Positions 45,501 through 56,846 of a stretch of 64,000 nucleotides of DNA are shown here, one piece after another. The DNA lies in assembly GCA_034401135.1 (NCBI GenBank), contig JAWZSP010000007.1, forward strand, positions 620,001-684,000, given 5' to 3'. The translations under genes were made by a program, and so were the position numbers. The notes beneath the pieces are model-generated. The model had not been told where the DNA came from, ran no database searches, and saw only the letters and a program-made list of their open reading frames with translations. Source of the stretch: Volutella citrinella. Lineage: Eukaryota > Ascomycota > Sordariomycetes > Hypocreales > Nectriaceae. The stretch's first letter is position 1, and every line of letters starts with the position of its first letter.

Positions 45501-48500
45501 ACCGCCATCTGCGCTGCAGCCACGGTTTGCGCCATGAATACGGACTACGCCCGTCCGGAGAGGAATGGGAAACGGGAGGCTAGCTCATCGAGCCTTGGAG
45601 GGAGAAGCTGTTGCGTTGGGCCGGTCTGGGCAGCATCGAAGTGACAACGGCAAGCACAGGACTAGCACAGCGTCAGTACTTGATGTTGGCATGCCACATC
45701 ATTCCTCGTCAGTCCGCATTTTGCGCGAACCACTATTTCTTCTTTGTGACGACACAGCCCTACGCCAGACTCACGACGTGTCGCTCGGTGGCTCACCGCA
45801 TGGCATCTCGCCGTACAAACGCTCTCAACACAACAGGCTGACGTCTTGGCCGATCCCACGTTTCGTTTCGAGCTGCTCCTCCCGTCGCCCGTTGGCCCTT
45901 TCTCGCCGGAGGACCCGACCCCAACGCCCTCCATCTCGCCCCAGGCTCTCTTCCCTTCCCCATCCATGCACACAACATCACATAGCCGCCGGTCCCTGTC
46001 TTTCCAAGTCATCCTCCTCCCGCCCACACACGAGCGTCTGACAGGTCTCGCCTTGCGTGCAATGTTCGGGGTCGCTTCTAAAAATACGACTCGTGGCTGC
46101 GTCGCCTCGCATGCAACCCACGTTACCCACCTGGCCGGGCCAATTAGCCCTCATTTCGACCCCGCCTATGGTTCCACTCCGCTCGTAAATGGGGCTAATT
46201 TGTTGCATTAACCCCGACATGGCTCGACTTCCTGGTCATTGTGATTGAGTGGGCATGGGGCTTGTTGCCGGGCATTGGCAGTGGCTTCACCACCTCATCC
46301 GTCATCCCCAGCATCTGAGCATGTATTATCTGCACTGCCTCACTCACATTTTGCTTGGGCTTTTCGACGAGTCCAATGGGCGTCCGTTGTGCAGGCGGCG
46401 GCTTACACGGCGGGGCCATTTTTAGCCTGACGCAGGGGTTCGACCTCCACCTGCTGGTTCTTCTGGGAGACGAGGACGTGAATGGCTGAGACGTGGCAAA
46501 GAACAACTCCTGGCTCCCACGAATATTACAGGCTGCAGCCTGAACTGGTCTCGCTGTTTGTCCTAGACGCCTGCTGCTCTGGTTCCGCCTTCCGGGACCC
46601 CTTGTTCCAGATAGTGGTGTTTCCTTCAGCGTTCGGGCAGATCGGCCGTGTCTGTTTGGTGACACTTGACCTGGGTCGTGCTCATACCAGGCCAGAAGAT
46701 AGCCTCGCCTTGACATTATTGCGCGCCATGCATATTCGCTGGCGGCCAAACAGGCAATTCGTAACCTGATTGCGGCGTTTTCTGGGGGACAGCAATTGCG
46801 GGCTCCCCAAAAACCACGCTCCTGTTCTTGGGAGGCCAGGATTGAGTGCTTGCCATCCTCCCGAATCAGTCTTGTCGGCTTGGGTCTGGATTCTTAGCCC
46901 ATGTTGGAGCAGATCATTGACGCCCAGCCAGTGCAGTTGTTGCACATCGCCGTGGATGTAACTGACTCCTTACGGCACGAAGCTCGCCGTCCGCCGTTTC
47001 TTCAGCTAGGTGGAACTGCTTGCCGTGCACAATCCCCACCTGTATACCTGGCAATACTGGAGCACGGCATCCGTCAATCTCCGCCAACCTCCATGGAACC
47101 CGCAAAATCCGTCCCACGTGCTGGGGACACCGTCCCCTATATTCAACTCTTTGACTGAATCGTTGAGATTGTGGGTGACCAAGAAGCGCAACTCAAGGCC
47201 TAGACTACAGTTACAGGCGACCTTCTCTTGGGCTCTTGGTGCTAATTATTACTAGTATGGATGACATGACCAAAATTAGATCAAGCTGTGGCGGGCCGTG
47301 CCTTTGGTCAGCTAGCACCAGAGCCCACTTACTTGCAGGAATTATTTATAACAACTGTGCCTTCAACCTGCAGTTCTTTGCCTCTCGAGCAGATTATGGT
47401 TCTGACGGCTTCATCGTACTCGAAGGAATCATCTCGATATCTCAATTGACCATTCAATCATGACGTCCATCGACATTATCAACCTCTCTAGTGGTACATA
47501 CTAATTATCATCCCTGAACATGTATCAATCGAGATGCCGTGTGCATGTGATCGCTGCACGAGGTTATCCTCAGCGTCAGATCAGATCAATACACACCAAC
47601 CCCTCAAAACTAAATCCTGATGGCTCTTCCAGCGCAACAAACGGCGGCCGACGGCATGGAGCACCCAAGGTGCGGCGTCAGGCCACTTCAACAGGCCCGT
47701 GAACCCTTCCGCCTCCAAGCATTTCCGGCCGGAAGCCAGCCCGCTTCCAACAGGAGACCCGACGAGGCCACGGAAGGAACAGCACTCTGCCAAAAGGGTG
47801 ATATTTTCCGATCTAGCGCATCCTGTTCCCAAACAGGTTGAGCAATTAATTCCCCAAGCAGGCAAGTAGGAGCCAACCAAAGGGGACCGCACATCCTGGC
47901 AGCTCTATTGAGGTTGGCGCCCCGCTGGATGATGGGTAGGGAATGCTGTGCCTCTGGAACCCTAGTCCAGTCACATCTTCAATTGTGCGCGACGACGGCA
48001 CCCGCATGCCATCCAGTCAGCCCCTGTAGACGCTCTCCCGCCACTTGAAATTGTTCGTGGGACGGTCTAGGCTTGCTGCCCCCCGTTGGACCAAGTTCCC
48101 TATCAAGAAGAGCCTCATGCCCACGAACCGAACGCGCCAGCAAGGGGGTCGGACGTCGAGAATGGCCGCCTGCAGGGGCCCCAGACGCCGCCTGCACGCG
48201 ATTAAAGGACCGTGCTCCAGCCTCCAATCCGCAACAACTCTATCTATGCCGAAAATAGCAGCTGTTCTAGGACACCGGTGACCCAGCCCAGCCTGTGGCC
48301 AAAGTCCCTGGGCCTTTTGCTCCCCAGTGCTGAATAAGACGCAGCATTTTCATTGAGGAGAGGCGTTCCCATCCAAAGAAATGGCTTGGCTGCTCAAGGA
48401 TCTCGCCGGTTGCTGTGAGTGCCCGGGTTGGGGTAGAAAGGAGAATGGTGTTGTTTTGACCTTTACTTTAACAGGAGCCACTGCAGCCCTACGCACCAGT

Positions 48501-49267
48501 CATGGACAATAGATGCCCTTGCACGGCCGCATTGGCCATCTCTGCGAGTTCTTTGCGCAGCGATTGGAGTAATTTCTACGTAGGACAGCTTCCTCTTTCT
48601 TCCAGCTCGCACAGTGATTGTTACTCTACCATCCTCCATGATGACACCAACTAACGACAGCGCCAGTCACAAGCGATTCATCAACGCGGTCCACTGCAAC
48701 AGCTCAATCTTGCGAGTATTTCAGGTGGGTATTATTATTGCAAAGTCGACAACACGCGCGTTGCTCCCAAATCCGGTTTTTATACAGCCTAGCCGCCCTA
48801 GAATGCCAACCACCACCCCAAAAGTAACCATTTGCTCCAACTCCTCGAAATGTAAGCCGAAATGTAAACCTCCCTTTTGGGCCTTCGGGCCGTTTTGCCT
48901 GTTCGTTTTCGTCGGCCCCGCGTTCGCATAGTACCTGCCAACCGACGCAATGTCCCGTCATTCGGCTTCAATCTCCCTGCGACGAACCGCGTTTCATAGG
49001 CCAAGAATCCCCTGGTCGCCGTCCAGGGTGCGCTTCCCTACGCCCAGGGTCGAGACGGCTTCATGCTTCTCTCGACTCATGGAGGCGAGCCGGCGTTAGC
49101 TGTCGGGGCATTGTAGTTACCAAAGCCGCCGTGCTCGGCGGCACCGTTGTCCGCCTTCATCGTCCCGTTAAGCAGAGGGCATAACCTTGAGCCAACCAGT
49201 TAGTACATATGAGATGACAACGCAATGAAAGTGTGAAAATGCGAATGCTTCAGTCCGCGGCAGTCCC
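42579..49267. other. Gene-poor intergenic region, 6.7 kb
   Basis: It starts with the promoter and probable long leader of the rlm1 homologue (42579 to about 43800, with many TG/GA-rich tracts) and ends at the 3' end of TAF1. Open frames of 150-260 codons exist (for example plus strand 43933-44706) but translate to compositionally odd, domain-free sequence. A CTG microsatellite is listed separately. No tRNA or other RNA was recognised. Confidence 0.5.
44071..44095. repeat. CTG/CAG trinucleotide microsatellite
   Basis: Eight uninterrupted CTG units preceded by G. It lies in apparently noncoding DNA far upstream of the MADS-box gene. Such runs are polymorphic between isolates. Confidence 0.85.
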
Positions 49268-52200
49268 TCAGTGTCTCATACGGCTATACCGATACTTCGG
49301 CTTAGCCCTCTCACGTCGTATGCGCTCTGCCTGCCTTCTCCTCTGCTCGGCTTCGCGGCGCGCGCGAGCTCGCTGCTGCCCTTGTTCGCGGGCCCTGCGA
49401 GCTGCCTCCTTTCGCAGCTGCTCAGCTTCGCGAAGTTCGCGGGCCTGCCTCCGCTTCCGCTCCCGCACTTGGCGTTGCTCCTCTTGAAGACGCTCTTTTT
49501 CGGCAGCCCGCTCGTTGCGCAGGCGCTGCATATCAGCAGCACGACGCTGCTGTTCTGCTTTCCTCTCAGCCGCTTGGCGAGCTCTGGCCTCACGACGCAA
49601 CGCCATTCTCTCCTCCACGGCGCGCCTTTGGGCGTTCTTTCTGGCTGCCCGGTCGCTACTCTGAAGAGACTTCTGCAGAGCGGTTTTCGGTCCTTTGCTC
49701 TTCTTTTCATGCTTGTCTTCGTCGCTGCTTCGGGGGGCCCACCAATCAAAAGCAATACGAGGGGGTGGTGAGGCGGGGGAAGGAAACACCATACTTCTTA
49801 TTTGTCTTGATATGTCCCACTTGGCCACAATTGGCACACTTTCGAGTAGTTCCAGTTGGGATCTTGACCTCTCCGCTGACGCTGGGAGATCCGGCGTCTC
49901 CGATGCTGGCTTTTTGGTGGAGTTCTTTTTGCTGTTCGCGGGCTTGTCGTCGTGCCTTGTTCTTCTCCAGTCTCTCGAGTTCCTTCTTAATACTATCCGG
50001 AAGGTCAGTTTGGCGCTCACGGCTACCGAGGCGGCGACGTACCGAATTCCCGCAAGACGGTCGTGGTCGGCATTACCCGTAGGTCGGGAGCTGTAGATGC
50101 TGTGGAAAGATAAGTGTAAGCTGGTGCTCTAAACTCGAGGCCAGCGAGATCCATATCAGAGCCTGGGCTTCCAACTCCGTATGTCTGCTGTTTCTTCTTT
50201 GATGCGAACCCCCTGCGCGGCAGCTGATGACGCCGCGCTTTGGAGTTGGGGCGGTGGACGTACTCTCTTTCCTGCAGATCGGCTTCAGTTCGCCGCTTCA
50301 TATACTGCGAAATGACGACCGGATCGTGTACGACTTCTGCGCGTTCCTGTATTGTTCCATCCGGCATCCGCACTTCTCTGGTGATGCGAATTGCACGCTT
50401 ATTATGTCGACTGGACGACGTCAAACCGCTAATTTGACTAGTCCCGTCATCGAACTGGGCGGGCGTCGCGGCCGTCTGGATGTTGAATCGATCGTCCTCG
50501 TCTTCTGTTACGGCAACATCCTTGTCATCATGCTCCTGAGGATCTGAGAGAGTAGACTTCTGCTTCTCCCAGATCTCACGGATACCTTCCTCGTACATGG
50601 CCTGTTGCTTCTTCACGTTGTAGGCATGGCCACCATTTGCCCGCTTCTCGCGCTCCATGGCATCGGCAGAGGTGGCGAGGGGTCCTTGCACAGCTTCGAT
50701 ATAGCCTCCCTTCATTGAGGTGCGAATGAAGCTGAAACCCAGGCCGTGGCCCGTAGGGTCTCCCTCACCATGAAGCTGCAGCATGGCCTTCTGGGCGCAC
50801 GCATCAATAAACGCTTTGGTCGTCTTCCAGGGGGCCATCTTGTCGGCGAGTGTTTCCTCCTGCTTCTCTTCCTTCTTCTTAGTCCCCTTGGGTGCACGGC
50901 TTCCTTCCTCGTCGCCGTCATCGTCTTCCGCTTCAGCGTCCTGCATTGTCACGTCGTCGTCGATGTTGGCGTTACGAGGGTCGTAGCCGGCATCCTCGAG
51001 TTCTTTGATACCGAGCTGCATAGCATCGAGCAGACAGACCTCTTCAGGCTTGATCATGGCGCGAACCGAGCTTTCATCGGGAAGAACTTCACCGGGCTTC
51101 AGACGCCACATTCCCTTTTCGCCACTCTCCCGGTCATACTGAAGGAATTCTTTGAGTTTCTGCCGGTTCTGGGTGTCTGTCGAGTCCGCAATGTGCTTTG
51201 TTATGTCCGACAACTGGCAATTGTCCGTGCGGCTGTGTCGAATCATTCGGAAGGCCAGCATCTTCATCCGGTTCTTCGAAGCATTAGTCACCTTTCTACT
51301 ATGTGGTCCAGGAACCTCGACGGAGGGAAATTGCTGGCCCACAACATGGACATGATCAATCTTGTGCATAAACCATTTTGATCCATATTCTCCGGTCGTG
51401 CTGCGAGTAATGAGGAAGTCTGTGTTTCGAGGGGTATGCTTGAAGACAGGCGCGCGATACATCTCGTTGTGCAATGTGGGCACAGTCTCTCCGGCGTCGA
51501 CGGTTCCAAAAAGAGAGAATGGAGACCGATCTTCGGGAAGCAGCATGCGGTACTCTCCAAGTTCCCGTTTGGGCAACTGATCGTCTTCGCTGTTGTCCTT
51601 GCGGCGATAGTAGTTGATCAGCCGATTTCCCATTCCAAAGCTGCTCAGCACACGTGGCCGCTGTTCGCAATACTCGAAGAGCACAGCAGTAGAGTTGTCG
51701 CTGATGCTGAGGTCCTTTGACTTGATGAACACCTCATGAGCCTTGCCCTTCATCTGCTTGCGCTTGTGATGGGCAGGTTTGTCGAACTTGATGATGTGAC
51801 CAGCAAACTTCTTATACCTAAAGCGAGGGCGATGATACTCATCGGTCGTACCACCAAGCTTAACTTTGTAGTAGGGCCATGAGAGCTTGATAGCCGGCAT
51901 GCTGTGTTCGACGGAAATGTTGCCAAGGGTTGCGCGGACCTTGCTTTGGTGGTTTTCCTTCAGCGCTTCGTATGCTTCGTCGTTGGAGATATTGAACCGC
52001 TGAGAAACATCTCGACCCAGGTTTCCGTTGGCCATGCGCTTCAGTTTCGCCTCTTGTCGGGGTCGCTTGGCCTGCTTGTAGTCCTGGGGCTCGATGAGAA
52101 GATAGGGGTCGTTTGGTTCCCAATGAACTGTCATTGCGCCCCGCCGGGTGTCCTCCTCGAAGTTGTCAAACGAGGAGGGTGCCTTGTACCGAGGGATCTC

Positions 52201-53232
52201 GGGCAGTCCGGGCTGGATAGCTCTGCGCTTCGTGGGGCGTGGCTGCGAGTCATCTGCAATATCCATCAAGAACTCGGCGTCCCATTCGTCGTCCTGTTCC
52301 TCGATGTGTCGCTTCTTTGACTGAAGGGCCTCCTGTTCGGCAATCTGGCGCTTCTTAAACTCGTCCTCGATCATGTCGATATGGGCGCCCCAGTCCTCAC
52401 AAGCCAATTCGATGTCTCGCAGGGTAAAGCCACCGACAGTTTCGTTGTCAGACTCTTGATCCGCCTCGAATTGCGTGGTATTTTGGGACTCCCCTGTTTG
52501 CTCTTCTGTGCAAATAACCAGGCCCCTTGAGTCACCACTAGCCTTTGGCTTGCCGGGGATTCTAAAAAGCTTCTCTTGGTCGGGGGCGAGGTCAAGGCTG
52601 AGCTTGCTCGTGACAAGGTGCTTAGGTTTTTTGATGGGCTTCTTCTCCTTCCATGTGGCCATCTTCGGAGGCAGCAGCTCGCTCCATGTCAGAACGTGGC
52701 CCTTCTTGAAGGCAGGCCAGGCTGCTTTGAGGAGATCTTCAACCGTCTCGGCCGGCGCGGGGATGTCGGGGTCTTGGTTCGCGCCGGAAAGGTGAGGCTC
52801 AGGGTCGAAGTTGATGCCGGCAAAGCTGAGGCTGGCATCCAGGGGCTGGGTGTCGTCGCCAGCGTCGGCGTCGCGAACATGGGGAGCTGGGGAGGAGGGC
52901 GCGAGCGTGGGGTCCATCGGCGACGATGGCCCTTCGCCAAACAGGTCGTCAGCATCGTTACTAGTTCCACCATCATCCGTCAGGCTGGGCATCTCCATGG
53001 AGGTGCCAGCACCCGGTTCTTCTTCGGGGAGGTCGTCATCGCTGATGTCTTCGAAATCTTCGGCATCGTCCGCCTTGCCCGACTGGTCGAACGGCGTGTC
53101 GTCGAGCTTGAGGCCCCCGTTTCCACCCTCCTGGCTCTGTTCCAGGAGGCGCGAGATCTCGCGCTCGTCGGCGGCATCTTGGGCCTTCCAAGCCTGCTCG
53201 TCAAAAGACGAGAACTCGTTGTCGTCGGCCAT
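49268..53232 (-). CDS. taf1: TFIID subunit TAF1 with zinc knuckle and coiled-coil tail; one junction uncertain
   Basis: Largest TFIID subunit, a scaffold for promoter recognition. The main exon (53232 to about 50027) codes for some 1068 residues: an acidic N-terminus (TAND-like region), then the central TAF1 domain (DUF3591) with SVEHSMPAIKLSWPYYKVKLG, FGMGNRLINYYRRK and GQQFPSVEVPGPHS. As in other fungi there are no bromodomains. A second exon (about 49992-49795) carries KKELERLEKNKARRQ and the knuckle CANCGQVGH; a canonical, in-phase 70-bp intron (49794-49725) leads to a last exon (49724-49268) coding for a long Arg/Glu/Ala coiled coil. The first junction is irregular: the in-phase choice is a 34-bp GTAG...ATAG intron, while the more normal GTACGT donor at 50042 is in phase only with a GG acceptor. 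With that 34-bp intron the protein has 1286 residues. Confidence 0.8.
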
Positions 53233-55921
53233 GATCGTGATGGTGCAATCTCCCCTCGTTCAGGCTCCGGAGCCGCAGCAAGATTGGGGCGCTTATACCA
53301 TGCTTCGGCAGCCGGTAGCTCGATACGTGTTCCGTGCGTCTGGATCTCGATGCAGAAGAGCGGCGGGCGGCGCGGGCGCAGGGGATGGCGATTCTGCGAA
53401 ATGAGGATTCACGGTCGAAGTCGCGATCCAGCTGTCGAAACTCGCGGCCTGTTCTGATGAGTCAGCCAATCGGAGCGAAGGGTGGCGGAAGCCGGTGCTG
53501 GCCCAAGCGCCACAGGTAGAGTAGTGGGGGAATCTCGCGGGTGTGACCCACCAGCTTCAAGGACGAGACAAGGGTGATGGGCGCTTTTCGTGTACTGTCT
53601 TGTCGAGTTGATGGCCTAAATCGGTAGAGACGAGGCAGAGACCTTGGTGTCTACGCAGAAAATTATTTCTGGGCGTTACTGCTAGCCAAAACTCTAGGCG
53701 GCGCTCTGGAGTTGGAGAAAGCCAACAGATGGAGCACCAGTAGCTTCTCACCTGAGTTTCTCACTTTGGCGGGTGAGCACACGGGCAACTTGGGTGCAGA
53801 GTTCAAGTTTTGGGCAATGGTGCTTGCATATAGCGCGGTTTCATAGCAAGTGCACCCTCCAAATCCGAGTCGTCAAGGGATAGAAGTAGCAAGCAAGCGT
53901 TGTAGCCTTCGTAGGGGAGTGTAACGGGGGGTGGGATAACGAAACGCGGAATCCTGCTTGACGGATGCACAAGAAAGGCTTCAGCTACGGAGCACTGTTG
54001 AGGCAAAAGAGCTAAGAGAATTTTGCACTGCAAAACGCGGGTTAAATAGACAGCTCAGGCGTTGGTGATTCACTCTGACGCGTTCCGTGAAGCATTACCT
54101 TGCTGTTCAGTGAACATACAGGTGCGTCGTCCAGGCACGTCAACAACAATCACGGGCAAACCCAAGACTTAAGGAGCAAATCCTCCAAGAAGAAAAACAA
54201 TATACAAGGTACATGTGATGGAGCCCAGATTGAAGGACAGGTGGAGGGCCTGGTAGTCCAGTTTGCATTTCCAGCCAGGCCAGATCATCCGCGACAGCCT
54301 AGGGTAGTCGTGCCTCGACAACCCCCCAGCTCCTCGCCCGTTCATGGTAGTTGCCTTGGGTAAAGAGCTCGAACAGGGCCTCATTCGGCGATCAGAATAT
54401 GTTATATTAGTCATTGGAGAAGAGAGAGGTTGGATGAGTCTTTGGCGTGGCTTGTACGGATTCACTGCCACCTATATTCCTCTTGGCAGACACACTCTAA
54501 CGCGATAGTACAAGAATGACACTCTATCTTCCTAGACTGCGTATACACGCCACCATAATATAGTCTTCTCAAATCGGGCATAGGGATTTTACTTTATCGG
54601 CAGTGTAGCGGCGGGTGTTGGCAGCGATGGATGGGCCGCTACCGTTTGGATGCGGACGCAGGAAGGACTCATTTAGCAAACGCGATTGATTGCTACCTTG
54701 GCTGTCATGTGGAACAGAACATACCGAAAATCCCCATTGCATTTAGCGTTCTCTGCTGCGACGCCAGTCTCCTACTTGCAGGACAGAGACCCAAAGCTCG
54801 CCGCTGTTGGCCTGTCCTTGCGACAAGGCATTCTGACTACTGGTGTTTCAACCTGATCATCGCCACGGGTGGACCCGGATGCTTTGTGTAACCGTCCCTG
54901 ATAGCCCAAAGTACGGGATATAGCTGCGCTGCTGTGGTTATAATCGTGACAGAGCGCGCACCAAGCACGTCGCTGTCGGGGATCCGGTGCCTAAATGAGT
55001 TGTCCAGGAATGATATGTCCAAAGAGCCTCAAGCGGTCAGACCGAGCCAGTCTGTTATGACTACCTTCCATCCGCAAGAGCGAGTCCTTCTGCTACCCGT
55101 GTCTGGCACTTGGCGCGCTCTCTGAAACGCCCAACGAGGCAGTGTCCGCAATCGTGAGCAATCGCTCACACGGTTCAAAGTCCCATGGCTCTGGGTGTGG
55201 TGCTTACGTGGGAGCAGGTCGCATTCCCCCAGCCTGTAGCAATTGGCCACACACTCACGACAGCTCATTCCTGTGTGCCTCTAGTGGCATGATGGTGTTG
55301 TGTGAGGTGGCGTTGCCGTGTGCCATGCTGCGTTGGCGGTAGCGAATCCAGGGGCTTTGAACGGCCTCAGACCAACTAAGGCATCCCATTATCGTGGCTG
55401 GAATATCGTCGTACCCGAACCCAGGCAATGTTGAACCTCCGATGCTTGATGGGAGGGCTCAAGCCCCCCGCCGAGCTTAGGAGGTTGCCAGGTAGGAGGG
55501 GGCGTGGCGTTGTTCGGTGTAGTTCTGCTCCGGAGGTGCCCATCAAAGGCGCGAAGAACAGGTCTTATCTCCAGATCATCATCCATTGTTGGTGCCGTCT
55601 GGCAGTGAATTGACGTTGGCATGTAACTTGACATCAGAAGAATTGGCGAGAAAGAACCCGTCGTAGGTATCCAGCTGGCACTGATTTATACATAAAATGG
55701 TGGTTAAATTTTCAGGAGCTATCTACGTTGCCGTCCCAGTCTATCCCATTTTGCAAAACACTGGATTGCTTGCTCCAGGCGCAAGTCGAACCAAACGCCC
55801 CCAAGAAGAAAACCCCCCGGTCTGGCTTCCTCAAACCATCATAAAGAGTCATAAAGCGGACATGGTATCTAATCGAAAGAGGCAAAAGTACAAACGCAAA
55901 AGACAGCACTCAATCGAGCGA
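53233..55921. other. Intergenic region, 2.7 kb
   Basis: Promoter of TAF1 at the left and trailer of the Gly/Ser-rich surface-protein gene at the right. Nothing else is supported; open frames are short and without domains. Confidence 0.5.
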
Positions 55922-56846
55922 TTAGATCATGTACACGGCGCCCACGACAGCCACAACCACAGGCCAGAGGCCGAGCACCTCGACAGCGCGGGATGCGCCG
56001 GAACCGGTGGACGAGCCGGCGGGGACGGCGCTGGCCTCGCTGGTGTCGTTGGCCAGAGTGCCGTTCACCAGCAAAGTCTTTGTGCCCTTGTACTCGCCCA
56101 CGGTGACCACGTCGTGCTTAAGCTTGCTGTACTCGCCGTCGCCAACCAGGGAGTCGAGATATGTCTTGTCCATGTTGTTTTCGCAGCCGCAGTAGGCGAA
56201 ACGGGCGCAGGCGCACATGACGGGGAGCTTCTCATCCTTGTCGGTGGTCTTGTTGTGGAACTCGTACGTTGTGGTGTTGTCCTTCTGGTACATGTAGGCG
56301 CCGTAAAGCCAGACGCCGGGCCAGAAGGCCAGAGCGGTGCCGAGAAGGAGGAAGGGAACGATGCCGGTGAGCTTGGATCGGGCGCCGGCGGCGTAAGGGC
56401 TGCCACCGCCACCGGCGTAGACACCGCCGCCGTAGCGGGTGGTACTGCCACTGTTGGGAGAGCCTCCTCGGGAACTATTATAGGAATTGGGTTAGCAAAA
56501 AGTCCCGGGTGGCTTGAACGATCGTCATGAGGCTGACTTACCCGCTTGAAGAGCCAGACGAGCCGGATGAACCTGAGCGACTCGATGAGCTTGACGAACT
56601 ACCCGACGAGGAAGAGCTTCCTCCACGGCTGCTGGATGACCCACTTCCGCCTTTGCTTCCACTGCTGCTGCTGCCACCACCTCCGCCTCCACGACCACCG
56701 CCGCCGCCGCCGCCACGACGCTTGTAAAGCTCGTGCTCTGGATGTGCGTCGCCGTCGATGCGCGCGTTTAGGCGCGGGGGCTCAATGATACCGGCGGCTG
56801 TGTAGCCGATAACGGTGAAGAGAAGAAGAGAGAAATCGGCCCTCAT
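55922..56846 (-). CDS. Gly/Ser-rich surface protein, probably GPI-anchored (DUF7732-like)
   Basis: Predicted 285 residues, complement(join(55922..56474,56542..56846)); donor GTAAGT, acceptor ATAG, in phase. An N-terminal signal peptide (RADFSLLLFTVIGYTAA) is followed by IEPPRLNARIDGDAHPEHELYKRR and a long low-complexity Gly then Ser region. Then come a hydrophobic span (TGIVPFLLLGTALAFWPGVWLYGAY) and a Cys segment, CACARFAYCGCENN, with several N-glycosylation sites. The C-terminus (GSGASRAVEVLGLWPVVVAVVGAVYMI) looks like a GPI-attachment signal or a last membrane span. This order matches a widespread uncharacterised fungal family that I recall as DUF7732. Function unknown, cell-surface location likely. 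CT/GA-rich leader upstream. Confidence 0.8.

Noticed and set aside
55160..55190. Possible tRNA T-loop (GGTTCAAAGTCC)
   Set aside because: No matching acceptor stem or anticodon arm could be found around it.
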